In this document: piece after piece, positions 12,196 through 23,344 of the stretch
How the letters are laid out: each line of letters starts with the position of its first letter
Numbering within the stretch: position 1 is the first letter of the stretch
Source: Cerioporus squamosus
Lineage: Eukaryota > Basidiomycota > Agaricomycetes > Polyporales > Polyporaceae
Reading direction: 5' to 3'
Length of the DNA stretch: 64,000 nucleotides
Assembly: GCA_022592435.1 (NCBI GenBank)
Contig: JABYQS010000083.1
Span: 1-64,000, forward strand
Translations under genes and position numbers: made by a program
The notes under the pieces: generated by a model
The model's input: the letters and a program-made list of their open reading frames with translations, nothing else
What the model was told of the DNA's origin: nothing
Databases searched by the model: none

Positions 12196-13093
12196 CTGGT
12201 GAATCCACTCGTCTTGTCATTCACATATCATCGTGGTGCACAGTTTGACTACCTTCATATCTAATTTAGCTGTACGTCACCATGCGCTAGTCGAGTGTGC
12301 CGCCGCGCGGTCCGATATCGGTAGCGTTCTCCTCTAGGTTCTGTCCCGTTTCTCGTGCATCTGCCTGCGCATGCACTGAGGGGCCCACACTTGGAACTCC
12401 CTTGGCCTGTGGTGATCGGTCACCTCCTTCGTGACCCTAGGATCACGGAGTCATACGACGCGTTTACTACCAAGTTGCAGAAAGTTTCGATGAGGACGTT
12501 TGCCGGCATGTTGTGACAATCCCAAGCTACAAGTCCAGATGTCTCCGATCGACGTTGCTGGCAAGCTTTAGGTGCGTGCGCGTGTAGATCGGACGGTTGC
12601 TGTGTTCACGCGCCCGTCCTGACAGTTCGTTGATTACATATCAAGGAGTGGTCGTCTCCGCAGTGGTGGGTATATAGCGGCTCAGTCACGGACTTACGCT
12701 TTTCGGGACCCCATGCACGTCTTGTGCACCTTTGTCTCTCGCTTTGCTGTGTAGACCTGGAGGAACTGAGGATCCCAGCTTCGAAGATATGATTCAACAG
12801 GATCGGCGCAGAGAGCATCTGAAGCTGCAGCATACGTATGGTGTAAGTTCCATCTGCATACCACACTGACCGGGTATGATCCTACGATCAAGACGCACAG
12901 CACTGCGTCCGTGAATTTGTGTGGCGGTAGCAAACTCTGACGCCACAGATACAGCGAGGCAATGGAGCTCTGGAGCCTCGTCCGACCAAGTAGCAACGCG
13001 CCTTCCTTTGACGTTCCTCGGGCGCGATCAGCGAGGTATATCACTGTAGCCCGAGGCTCGTCTGCGCCATGTCCATCCCCCAACTTCACCAGC
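12196..13093. other. Intergenic region upstream of the DUF6533 gene
   Basis: No supported gene. A TATA-like gtatatagc lies near 12667. A minus-strand frame covering 12694-13128 overlaps the next gene's start and has no recognisable family, so it is treated as chance. Confidence 0.3.
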
Positions 13094-14841
13094 ATGAGTT
13101 CGAACGACACCATCGCGCAGCTCATCACGGACGAGACGGCGTTGTAAGCACTGTCATGCGACCATTGCTACTCAAATGTCAGTCTCATACGGCCTCGGCT
13201 GAAATCCAGTATGGTGGAGGACTTGACCTCTGTCAGTGCCGCCGGTGAGTACGTCCAGCTGCTCTGCTTCGCTCATACTTTACTCACGCTGTCCACTACC
13301 CCCATCACACCAGTCCTTCTCAGCTACGAGTATCTCATCATGCTGAGCGCGGAGGTGCAACTCTTCTGGAAGCTGCCGGTCACTGGGTCTTCGGTGATTT
13401 TCGTCATCAACAGATACCTGCCGCTCCTTGTCATCTGGTATACCGGCCCCTTCCCTTACCCCACGTACTTGGAAGGGTGAGTCGTCTGCCGCATACGTCC
13501 CAGTGAACCTAGCTGGTTTGGTTGACACTTTCTATACAGCTGCGTCGCGACGGTCTGGTCGAAGAGTATCATTGAATACTTGCAGTATTTCCCATGGGCT
13601 GGTGCGTTTGTCCTGCCGTCGGCTCCTTACCACAATGTCTCGATAGGCCGCTCATTCCATGTCCATGACTGCGCAGCATTCTCGGCCTTGCGTGTCTACG
13701 CACTAGGGAATCAAAACTGGTGGATCGCGAGTTTCGTCTTCCTATTGTCCAGTCTCCCAGCGATATGTCACTACGTGAGTATCCGTGTCGGACCGTGAGG
13801 GGCATATTACTGATCGCCGCCGCATCCGACTTCAGATCAGAACTCACTGGCTCTACGTATACCTCAACCCGGCGTACGGCTGTTCGTATGTCTATGCCAT
13901 CCCAGATGGACCTTCAATGGAGTGAGTCTCATGCGCGTCTTCCTGTCTGAGCGATGTCATAACTGATCGTCTTCAATTAGCCGTACGTCTTCCTCTGCAG
14001 GCTTTCCCGAGATATTGATTTTAACCCCCGGCTGATTGCCAATCAGTGCTCCTAGTGGACTACGCGGGACCAGTTCTATCCGACCTGCTGGTCCTGGCTA
14101 TCACCTGGCGTGCAACGTATCGGAGCAGACGGGCCATAGCTGATCTCGGGGGAAGACTATCCTTGTCGCAGGTGATCTTCCGAGATGGTGAGACGTCCCC
14201 TTAAACGGGAGATATCAGCTAGTTCTAACAAGTCGCGCTAGGGACTCTATACTTCATGTGAGGCGCGCTCAACCCGAGGGCGCTAGGAGCGCAACTGACG
14301 TATTTCAGGACGCTCCTGGCCCTCAAGACACTTCACCTTGCTTTTGGAGTCGTATCAGTATGCCGCCTCTTGACCTGAAGCTGTGCGCGTCGCCGCTGAC
14401 ACTTACGCGGCATTTCTCAGATCGAATCTCCGAGCGTCCTGTATACGAGTTGGTTCACGACCTATGAAGAGCCGTGAGTCCTCCGCAGCCAGTGCGCGGG
14501 CCAGCCAAGGAACTGAGCTAACACAACCGATCTACTCACCGCAGCGTCACCGCCATCCTCGTTTGCGATTCCTCATCGACTTGCAGAGGTGCAGCACGGA
14601 CAGTTCACGGGGATCCGGCACCGTCACGACGGTCGACACACTCAACTTCAATCGAGTGCTGGGGTCCATCTCCTCCTCTCTACCCGCTCCCGGAGAGGCA
14701 TCCTCTACGAGCGCATTCGACCCTGCGTTCGAGGAGCGTCTGTACCAGGAGACGGGCACGAGGACGGATTCCCCGGAGATGAGCGACACTCCGCAGAACG
14801 TCCCCGTCGAGCACACGAGTTTTCGGAAGTCCGCAGAATAG
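13094..14841 (+). CDS. Seven-transmembrane DUF6533-type protein, one apparent frameshift
   Basis: Early exons: 13094-13143, 13210-13244, 13314-13476, 13540-13601, 13647-13774, 13836-13921; several short ones follow up to 14464, and the last is 14545-14841. The first helix region carries the DUF6533 signature (LLSYEYLIMLSAEVQLFW, NRYLPL). Later segments are AFSALRVYAL, a helix at LLSSLP, DLLVLAITW, DGTLYFMTLLALKTLHLAF, and RFLIDLQR before a Ser/Thr/Glu-rich cytoplasmic tail. Proteins of this family look like receptors but have no proven ligand or function. In the last exon VTAILVC and RFLIDLQR fit different frames, so one base seems to be missing near 14560; the tail frame is then intact to 14841. 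Small exons at 13980-14060 are uncertain. Confidence 0.75.
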
Positions 14842-15135
14842 TATGTTGGAGACGCCTACTTGCATATCATTGCGAACTTTCGTCTTGAGGAGGAGCTCCC
14901 CAGACGAAAGAGGGAGAGCATAGTGCATACGAGATGGCAACAAGTCAATAAGTTCCATTATACACCAGCAACTACGTACTCGTACATTATCTGGCACACT
15001 GGTACTTGTGCGTTGCAGTAGCAGTCCTTAAGACAGAATGGCGGAAGGTAGTCAGAACTAGAGAATAGGACCCACTTGTTGCATCTCAGTTGCTACAAAG
15101 CACTTCGACAGCGCATGTCTCATCGACATCCCGAG
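14842..15135. other. Convergent 3' region
   Basis: The two genes end toward each other here. No gene is seen; it should contain both polyadenylation regions. Confidence 0.4.
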
Positions 15136-16202
15136 CTAAGAATTCTCGACGGGGACAGACATCCTCCCCTCAGTAGGAGGTGCAGTGGACGAGACCTCAA
15201 CCTCGTCAGGCAAGCCCGCATCCTTCCACGCCGCATAGCCCCCGATCATGTCCGTCGCATTGAGCATCCCCAGGTCGTGCAGCGACGCCGCCGCGAGCGA
15301 GGACGTGTAGCTCTCCTGGCAGAACACGATCACCCGCAGATCGTACCTGTCCGCGATGGGCAGCCGGTACGCGCAGCGCGGGTCGAACCGCCACTCCAGC
15401 ACGTTCCGCTCGACGACGAGCGCGCCCGCGATGCCGCCGTACGTCCGCCGCTGCGCCTCGGGCGTATGTCCACGAGCACGACCGGCCACGGCGCGGTGCT
15501 GTCCTGCAGCTCCTCGTACGCGACCTGCGGCGTGATGCGCTCGAGGCGCGCGCGCGCGTGCGCGAGGATCTGCGCAATGCTGCGCGACCCTGGGGGAGGG
15601 ACGAGCGGGTCGATCGGGTGACGCGCGGCCTTGCGCACGGCGTCCCACAGCGCGGCCTCGTCGTACGTCGTCGTGCACAGGTCGCGGATGAGCGCGCCCC
15701 AGCGGCCGTGGCGCAGCTCGTGCCGCTCGACGCGGTTGAGGAACTTGGACTGCAGGAGCAGGCCCGCGCGCTCCGCGAGGTCCTCGGACGAGCTGCAGAC
15801 GAGGACCGGGCTGAGGCCCTGCGTGGGGAGCGTGAGGATGAAGAGGTAGGACTCTTGCTTCGGGAGCATGGCGCGCTTCAGGCGGGAGGCGATCGTCTTG
15901 AGGAAGAGCTCCCCGGACGAGTGCGGGAGGGTCGTGACGACGCCCACTTGTGTTCCGTCGATGGTCTCTGCCTTGCGTACCGCGCGCAGGACGATCGTTT
16001 GAGCGACCTGGTCGCGGAGGGAATCGAGCGCGTCCGTCCTCGGGGACTGTGGGGACGGGGGCTCGTTTGGCTCCTCTTCCACTAGGCCTGAGACGACGGA
16101 TGGCGGATGGCTCCGTTCGATGACCTGGCCGTAGGAGCTTGTAGAACGAGAGGTCGGTGCATCGGACCTCGACAGGCCATGTGAACTCGAACTAGACGAC
16201 AT
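15136..16202 (-). CDS. Rhodanese-like domain protein, intronless, one frameshift
   Basis: A single exon starts at 16202. The N-terminus (residues 1-60) is Ser/Pro/Glu-rich and likely disordered. Residues ~70-230 form a conserved part I cannot name (TLPHSSGELFLKTIASRL, LVCSSSEDLAERAG). The C-terminal third is a rhodanese fold: VLVDIRP, then GIAGALVVERNVLEWRFDP, the active-site strand VIVFCQESYTSS with its catalytic cysteine, and DMIGGYAAW. Rhodaneses move sulfur or act as related phosphatase-like or regulatory modules. The halves lie in different frames: one base appears missing in the three-base run at 15460-15462, right between VDIRP and the rest. Restoring one base there would give a normal protein, so sequence error is the simplest reading. 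Confidence 0.75.
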
Positions 16203-16586
16203 GCTAGGCGTGCGGCGCTGCCGGGTGAGGACGAGGTGGTTAGCAACGAGCTACGCGGAATCGTGGAGTCCGAACACACCTCATGCGGCAGCAACAGGTG
16301 CGGGCTTGTTCGCAGACAGTCGAAACTGCGTAAGATCCTACTTCCACAGTTGTCTCCCCTAGGCAGACGATTGACGGGTCTATTGAAGGGGGAGGGACAG
16401 GCTCTTCAGATGAATGCCAGCAGCTAGCCCAGCTCCACGGATCAATAAGAGATGTGATTTAACCATTCGGAATCTCACCAGCGGAGCTATGCAAGAGTGC
16501 AACTCCTACTTACCTGCTAAGATGGTGGGCAGGAACCAAGATAAGGGAAGGCGCCCGGTAGCAGTTGCACGCTATAGCAACCGACG

Positions 16587-16678
16587 ACCAATTGTGTGTC
16601 TATGATGGATGTACAAGAATGCGACTATGGAGACAATATTACTATCGAGCAGAGGGTGCGTGCATGAAGTGCGACTAC
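16587..16678 (+). repeat. Direct repeat, copy 1
   Basis: About 90 bp nearly identical to 17601-17688: gacca(a/t)ttgtgtgtctatg is followed by a long perfectly shared stretch and then gagcagagggtg. Differences are a 3-4 base gap and a few substitutions, so the duplication is recent. Confidence 0.75.
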
Positions 16679-17600
16679 ACTAGCGGAACTATGCAAGAGG
16701 GCGTTCCGGGTGTCTTCCAACTGTAGCTCTCCCCTCTCTAGTTAAGTACGTCCGTCGTCGAGCATCCTCGTAGTCCCCTCCCTTCCCCTCCTCCAGATGT
16801 CCACGCGTCTGGCCGTTGTGGATTTATGAGTCCCGGCGGGGTCGCGTCGGCTCTGATGTGTCTCCTGGGCACGTCCAGCGATCCTTGTCGGGTACCGCTG
16901 CTCTGCAGCTTGCGCGCGGTTTGAAAGGAACGGTCGGTTCCACAGGATGCACGCCCTGCTCACCTCTCGCTGTCTCTGTTCTGCGCTCATGATCCCTGCG
17001 AATGCTGACGGATCTCCTACAGGCTACTATCCGGATTTATCCTGCGACAGAATGGGGTCGCCGCGTAGGTCGCCTGCAGAGTGTTCCAGTCGCGGGCACA
17101 GTCTCAGGAGCGTGCGGTAGGTCGGCGGTAGACGTTGCAGCTAGTACAGGAGATGGTGAGGTCACAGGTGGTGGTACAAGTCAAAGCAGGGTCGCGCTGT
17201 CATCCCAGATATGGCAACCTAAGCGCTCATGCGTGCGGAGGTTCTGTGTGCGCGTACGCGTAGTCGCTGTAAGATACTTACATTGTAGCTCCTGTACTAG
17301 ACACATGCATAAAAAAACTACACCTGCTTGCCCCATACATTCTCCACGTACCGATTCCCAGCGCTCTCTGCTGGCCAGCCGAGACTGCCATCATCCTACC
17401 TACTAGTTCAGCTGCAAGAGAGCGACATTGCCCTACCTAGTCGAGCTGCAAGAGAGGGCTATGAACAGGACTACGGGAGTCAATGTATCTGGGAGATCTG
17501 CCCTGTATCTGGCTGCTATCGTTCATGCCGGACTTGTCTCACCCTGCCTGCCTCCGACATCGTCGACACCGCCCTTAACAACAGCGAGACGGCAAGCAAC

Positions 17601-17688
17601 GACCATTTGTGTGTCTATGATGGATGTACAAGAATGCGACTATGGAGACAATACTACGAGCAGAGGGTGTGTGAATGGAGTGCGACTA
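17601..17688 (+). repeat. Direct repeat, copy 2
   Basis: Second copy of the 16587-16678 repeat, about 1.0 kb downstream in the same orientation. It lies just past the 3' end of the terpene synthase gene. Confidence 0.75.
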
Positions 17689-17884
17689 TGCGTGAACGAA
17701 GCGGGGGTGACAGCTCGACATGAGACATGCGTAAGTAACAGGGTGCGATGCGGTGATATATAATCTAACCTCTCGCTCGGAGGGTAGTGCGATATGAACG
17801 AAGACTCAGAATGCGATTGTCCAGAAGATGCAGGAAGCAGTCCGCGATGATCCCGGGTGACGATGACAGCGAAGCGACGACGAC

Positions 17885-18962
17885 TCACGAGACGAAGACC
17901 CAGCCTGACGACCGGACGTCCTCTCCCGTCTCCCCAAAGAACCGGTCGGTCTCGTACAGCCAGTGCACGTATCCGACGATGCAATGCCGCAGGCCGCGGA
18001 TGTACGCGCGCACGTCCTCGTCCCAGTCGCCGAACACGGGGACCAGGGCCTCGTTCTCGAGAAAGTTGAGCATCGTGTCCTTGACCATGTTCCCGGCAAA
18101 GTGCACCGCGCCCTGGGCCGTGTACCGGCGCTCGGTCATGACGACCGTGACGAGGTTGCTCGTGTGCGGATGCTGCGCGTACGACGCGATGTCCTGAGAG
18201 GGCGAGTGAGCGAACCGACACGACGCGTGGCTTGGGCACGCACCGTTGCCCAGGCGATGATGTCAGCTGCATCCTGTCGCAGTCGTCGCAGGATGGGGTG
18301 CTCGAACACCTGCGGCGGAAGGTTGAGGCCGTCCGCGTAGGCTATGAGGTCGAGCAGCATCTTGACGCCGCACGCGTCCCGGAGCGTCGATATGTAGGAC
18401 TCGAGGTCCGGGACGACGCCGTCCGCTGCGTCGCGTGCGGTGATTGCCTGGCCGAGACGGAAGGCGGCGAGGTGTCGCTGGAAGCGTTTCTGCCAGTCGC
18501 GACGGGTGGCGGGACGGAAGGACTTTGTCCATATCCTGCAGCATGACGTGGCACATCAGCCACGTTCGGAGAGGGGCGCAGGCGGTCGGTGAATCGGACC
18601 AGGGGAAGGAAGGGGCGTGTCCGAAGTCGAAGCAGCTCATGACGGAAAGAGAACACTCACGGGTCGAAGATCTCCTCGTCCGCGTACAGCGAGCGCGGCC
18701 TGTCCGTCCAGTGGGTGAGGACGATGAGCCACTTGGAGATCGCGAGCAGCTGGCCGGCGTCGCACGTAGGGAAGCAGAGAGCCGCGAGGAGCCCGAGCCG
18801 TGCGCCAGGGAGGCGTGCCTCCTCCTCCGCGTCCAGGAAGAGCGGATTCGAGAGAGCCCACTTCTCCGAGGAGAGCGACGTGGATCGACAATGTGGGTTG
18901 CAGCGCAGATCGAAGTGTGGGCTGCAGAACGCCGGGAAATTGGGAATGCGGATGCTCCCCAT
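17885..18962 (-). CDS. Class I sesquiterpene synthase with altered metal-binding motifs
   Basis: Exons 18661-18962, 18244-18535 and 17885-18193 join in phase to 300 aa, short for this family (usually about 330-400). Clear family features: RIPNFPAFCSPHF and CNPHCRS at the N-terminus, LLAALCFPTCDAGQL, GVVPDLESYIS, LPPQVFEHPIL, and a C-terminal YETDRFFG. Such enzymes ionise farnesyl diphosphate using three Mg ions held by a D(D/E)xxD motif and an NDxxSxxxE triad. Here the first motif is read as ADEEIFD at residues 94-100, with irregular spacing. The second is TDIASYAQH at 198-206, so the triad's Asn is Thr and its Glu is His. The usual RY pair is R282-F283. The first intron is 125 bp against 50 bp for the second, so a small exon could be missing from this model. 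It may be a divergent synthase or one losing activity. Confidence 0.8.
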
Positions 18963-19883
18963 GGCTGGTGACGAATACAGTGCGGCTCGCGGCCACCGTG
19001 CCGTGTGCGTGGGTTCGTAAGTTCGTGAGGTCGTGAAGGCGTCCAGGTACGAGGAAAGGGTCCGCTGGGTCCCAGCTCGGAGTGCTGATGGCTGCCGGCG
19101 GGATGTGCTGGGCGCGACTCAGACGGGCGAATCGAGCGGGCGAAGGGACAATTGCGAGCAGAATCGGAGAAGCGGGCGACCACAACAGGTTCAGAGAGGT
19201 CTGTATAGAGTTTCACGGAGACACATGGCCATGCATGTCAGGCGACGTGGGCTGCGTCCATGTACCGCAGTGGCGGTCTATGCGAAGTCGCCGGGAGTCG
19301 CGTCGCAGGAAATCATCACCGCGCGCTAGACCCAGCCGCCGTCACCTTCTTTTGTTCTGACGTCCGGACCAGGACAGGGAAGACAATAAGACGGGACCCG
19401 GTAGACATTGCTCGAGAAGAGCGGCGGAAGAGACAAGACGAGATAAACGATCACGACGGAGAGGTGAACACTACGCGCCGACTCGTGATCCCCGGATGAC
19501 TTGCCTTCTAAAGGAAAATCTACCGGGCGCGGAGTATACATCGCACACAATAGCGTGTGGCACTACTAGTACCGGAGTTACACAGCGTAGCTCACCGATG
19601 TATTGAGGTCATCACAGCCGAAGGGGTTAAGACTACAAAGCACAGACTGATCGTCATCCTTCTACGGCACCCGTGGAGGATAAGGAGAGGGTTATGATGG
19701 ATACATACAAGACTTGAGACATGGGCGGATCAAGTCTGCTACGACAAAGTGGAGCGCGGGATATGTAGTGAGTACATCCGCTCATGCTCCTAGCTTGTCG
19801 TATCTGGCAGCTGCTTGCAGTGAAGCGAGCCAATGTACCTCTTGCTCGGAGACATGGAAGGTCTCTGCGCTCGGTATGCAGTC
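18963..19883. other. Intergenic region upstream of the terpene synthase
   Basis: It holds the terpene synthase promoter (reading leftward) and the 3' region of MTO1. Short frames are present on both strands, but none has splice structure or family similarity. Confidence 0.35.
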
Positions 19884-22695
19884 CTACGGACCGTCCACTA
19901 GCTGAGCCTCATGGCGAGCAGTTGGGGTGCCTCTGAGAGCATTCGACCGCCGTGCATGCTTGAGGAGGTAAATCATAGGACGACGCCGTCATACCCTCCA
20001 TGCGCTTCGCCGCACCCTGCAGAGACAAGACACACACAAGTCAGCCTATCTCGCCATGCAATAGGATCCCCAAAGCGGTGTGTGCTCACGATGCTCGTCG
20101 GCCGCACCCTCGCCAGCCGCTCTCTGACCTCGGAGCTCAGGCCCTCGATGCGCTGGTAGTCGAGCTGCGGATCGAGCGCGAGCGACTCCTCTCCATGAAC
20201 ACCTTCAGATCTGCCTCCTGTCGGCGCAGGTGCGAGCTGTACACCGCTGGCACGCGATGAGCGTCAGTAGCGGGAGTCGGTGTGAGGCGTGTGGTGCTCA
20301 CCGTCAGTCTCGACCCTCATCAGGATGTGCGGATGCACGGAGGCGAGTTCGGGAGCACGGGTGCGAGCGCGTGGATGGGAACGTTGCGGTGCCGGAGGAG
20401 CTCAAACGCGCTGCACAGGCAACGACTCGGTCATTGTACGACCACCGGACGCAGAGACGACATACCTCTTCATGCTCCCGTCGCGCTTCCGGTCGAAGCC
20501 AAAGCTTTGCCACTTCTGCGAAGCCAGTGAGCGGGTAAAAGCGAAAGCGAAAGCGGAGGTCTGGACTCACCTGAGGACTCAGGACGCAAGACCGGAGCAG
20601 CTCGGTAACGCGTCCCAACTCGGACCGTGTCGACTCAAACCGTGCCCACCGCGCATCGCCAACCGCGCCTGCAGCCCGCCCCTTCTCCGTTAGGCGCAGG
20701 TCGGCGTTGTCGCTGCGCAGCGTCATGCGATATTCGGAACGAGACGTGAACATGCGATCTGTGCGGGGGCAACGTCAATCGTACTGTGCTCTTTGCGAGG
20801 CCAGCCTGGCAAGACGCACATGGCTCCTCTGCGCCCTTGACGATGAGGTCGTCGATCATGACCCCGATGAACCCATCCGCGCGGGTGATGACAAGCGGGG
20901 GCTTGTGCAGCGCTGCCAGGCCAGCGTTGATGCCCGCTACGACGCCCTGTCCGGCCGCTTCCTCATAACCGGTTGTACCTGATGAGCAAGTCAGCGGTGG
21001 CACCGAGAAACGGACCCATAGATTCTACCAACCGTTGATCTGACCGGCCAAGAACAGGCCCTTGATGCGCTTTGTCTCCAGAGTCGCTGCGAGCGTCGAT
21101 CAGCCGAGCGGACGCGATACGCGGAACACGTTAGACTCACGCCCAAGCTCACGGGCGTCGATGTGATCGTACTCGACGCCATACGCCGGCCGCACCAGCT
21201 TGACGTTCTCCAGGCCGGGCACCGAGTGGTACATGCGCTCCTGCACCTCCTCGGGGAGGCTACACGACAGACCGTTCGGGTAGATGAGATCCGAGTCGTA
21301 GCCCTCGGGCTCCAGCCAGACGGTGTGCGCGGTCTTCTGCGGGAACCGGGTCACCTTCGCCTCGAGCGACGGGCAGTACCGCGGACCTGTGGAGCGTCCC
21401 TCGAGGTCAGAGGTCGTCGATGCTGGGTAGAAATGCACACACCTTTCTTCGACTCTTGGATGTGGACGCAACTGCCGATGTTGTCCCGTACAATCTGATG
21501 CGTCTCGGGCGTAGTCTCTGTCTTCCAGCAAACGACCTGGTTGTCCTACAAATGCTGTCAGGGCGACATGTCCGGGAGTGAGAACGATGGGCTTACAGCG
21601 TTGGCGACGGAGTTGTTCATGAAGCTGAACGGGAGCGGGCTGTCGTCGCCCTTCTGGATCTCGAACTTCGAAAAGTCGATAGAGTCCCTCGCAAGTCTCG
21701 CAGGTGTGCCTGTTTGCAGACGGCCCAGTCGGAACCCGGCCGCGTTGAGCGACGCGGACAGCCCGACTGAAGGGGACTCGTTCATACGCCCCGCCGGAAA
21801 ACGTCTCATCCCTGACCACGTGGTGTTAGCCTTGAGATTGCTGATACGCCTTGCCCACGCACCTATGTGGATCTCGCCAGAGAGGAAGGTCCCGGTACAG
21901 ATGATGACCTGGGAGCAAGTGATGACCTCCCCTGAGTCTGTGAAGCGTGATGAGCATACGTGAACCAGGGCGAGAACGAATGTACATACCAAGCTTGACG
22001 CCTCTGACCTCCGCGCGGGGGAGCTGGGCGGAGGAGGAATCGGGCTGTTTGAGCACGAGGTCAAAGACGCTGCCGGCATAAATGTCCAGGTTCGGGTAGC
22101 TGTGCAGCGCAGCCTGCATATGCTTCTTGTACAGCTTCCTGTCGACCTGCGCCCGTGGACTCTGCGAACGAGTGTCAGAACAAAACCGACGGATCCAAAT
22201 ATTGCAGCTCGCACTGACCCAAACAGCGGCTCCTTTGGAGCGGTTGAGGATGTGGAACTGGATGCCAGCCTCGTCTGCAACAGCGCGGTCAGCACAACGC
22301 AACGCAACCGAGCCTCAGGGAAAGGCTCCGTACCTGTGACCTTGGAGCAGAGACCATCTAGAGCGTCGACCTCGCGCAAGAGAGTGCCTTTTCCGACGCC
22401 GCCCATGGAGGGGTTGCACGACAGCTCTCCGATGGTGCTGAGGTTCTGCGTCAGGAGGAGTGTCCGCGCGCCTGTCCGCGCAGCTCCCGCAGCGGCCTCG
22501 CAGCCAGCATGCCCCCCGCCAACAACGCAAACTGTAGATGTTGCAATCAGCCCCGGGAGACAGCTTCGACTGCGTAAGTACCATGAACAACTCCGTACCA
22601 TCATAGTGTTGCGGATTCGTTGGCTGACTTATCGTCGCATACCGCCTCTGTCGGATAGACTTTTGAACAAACGCCCTTGCAATGCACCTGTGCAT
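19884..22695 (-). CDS. MTO1: Mitochondrial tRNA uridine-34 modification enzyme MTO1/MnmG
   Basis: At least 15 exons. Those checked for phase: 22599-22695, 22334-22531, 22219-22274, 21990-22161, 21863-21937, 21597-21811, 21443-21545, 21141-21386, 21033-21086, 20820-20978, 20571-20758, 20466-20515, then 20302-20410, 20090-20246 and a last exon from 20016. The start gives a mitochondrial-type leader ([16 protein letters not shown]), then the FAD-binding [62 protein letters not shown] and [11 protein letters not shown], all MnmG hallmarks. With MSS1/MnmE the enzyme makes the 5-taurino/carboxymethylaminomethyl group at U34 of mitochondrial tRNAs. Three single-base shifts occur near the C-terminus (about 20351-20353, 20186-20195 and 19976-19980); unshifted reading would stop early. 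The 3' end is taken from the frame containing [11 protein letters not shown] conserved single-copy gene with this pattern points to consensus errors. Confidence 0.88.
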
Positions 22696-22934
22696 GCAGC
22701 GCGTACTTCCAGTCGTTTTTGGATGGTCCCCGGGGCTTCCGAGTGTTCGTGAAGTCTGGAGCAAAGTTGGCGTGGATCCGGGCGAGGTTAGACGCGCCCC
22801 GTTCAGCAAAGCCATTACATAATCACCACAGCTTCCCACGGCTATGATCCGTTGACATGCTTGACTCCTCCGTCCCGATCTCGAGACTTTACCTTGTCCT
22901 CCGACTACGACGGCAACCTCGCGCTGCAGCGACC
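22696..22934. promoter_or_regulatory. Shared divergent promoter of MTO1 and DPH3
   Basis: Only 239 bp separate the two start codons on opposite strands, so the promoters must overlap or be shared. Both products act on translation fidelity. No TATA box was seen, as is common for housekeeping genes. Confidence 0.5.
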
Positions 22935-23344
22935 ATGGGTGCATACTACGACGAAGTTGAGATCGAGGATATGGTCTGGGACGAGGAGAAGCGTGTGTAC
23001 CACTATCCTTGTCCGTGCGGAGACCGCTTCGAGATCTCGAAGAAGCAGCTGAAAAACTACGAGGACATCGCGACATGTCCGAGCTGCAGTCTGATCATAC
23101 GGGTGATATACGATCCGGTACGTGTTTTGCACCCGGGATGCTCTATGCTTTGGTGCAGAGAGGCTCACCGTCGTTGCAGCTTGATTTCGAGGACGAACCA
23201 TCAGACGACGAGGAAGAGGGGGCATCTGCAGGGGAAGACTCGGAAGAGTCCGAGGAGCAGAGCGAGGAGGAGTCGTTTGAGGACGCTCTCGAGCACCTCA
23301 CTATTTCCGACGAGAAGCCGCAGGCTATCGCCGTTGCTGCCTAA
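22935..23344 (+). CDS. DPH3: Diphthamide biosynthesis protein 3 (CSL zinc finger)
   Basis: Exons 22935-23117 and 23180-23344 join in phase to 115 aa. Residues 3-61 are a complete CSL zinc-ribbon ([36 protein letters not shown]) with the four metal-binding cysteines in CxC and CxxC pairs. DPH3 (KTI11) is the small iron/zinc protein that gives electrons to the Dph1-Dph2 complex in diphthamide synthesis on eEF2, and it also works with Elongator in wobble-uridine tRNA modification. Family members usually end soon after the finger; this one adds ~55 strongly acidic residues ([12 protein letters not shown]), more than in yeast. The intron falls exactly after the zinc domain. Confidence 0.95.

Larger units (their letters stand above)
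16203..17884. other. Non-coding spacer with local repeats
   Basis: No convincing gene. Besides the direct repeat pair listed separately, the phrase (a/g)gcgga(g/a)ctatgcaagag occurs at about 16481 and 16682, and two adjacent copies of a unit ending in agctgcaagagag lie at about 17394-17423 and 17431-17458. The many short open frames overlap these repeats and show no family similarity. This looks like nested remnants of mobile or satellite-like DNA between the rhodanese promoter and the terpene synthase 3' end. Confidence 0.4.

Noticed and set aside
12694..13128. 144-codon minus-strand frame
   Set aside because: It overlaps the promoter and first exon of the DUF6533 gene, has no family similarity and no splice support.
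15136..16100. Long plus-strand frames opposite the rhodanese gene
   Set aside because: They are Arg/Ala-rich mirror frames of a GC-rich coding strand. The minus strand carries the recognisable domain.
17002..17763. Plus-strand frames of 110-135 codons
   Set aside because: They lie across the local repeats, change frame freely and show no motif.
19033..19550. Short frames upstream of the terpene synthase as cluster genes
   Set aside because: All are under 100 codons, mutually overlapping, Arg-rich and without motifs. No P450 or transporter was found beside the synthase.
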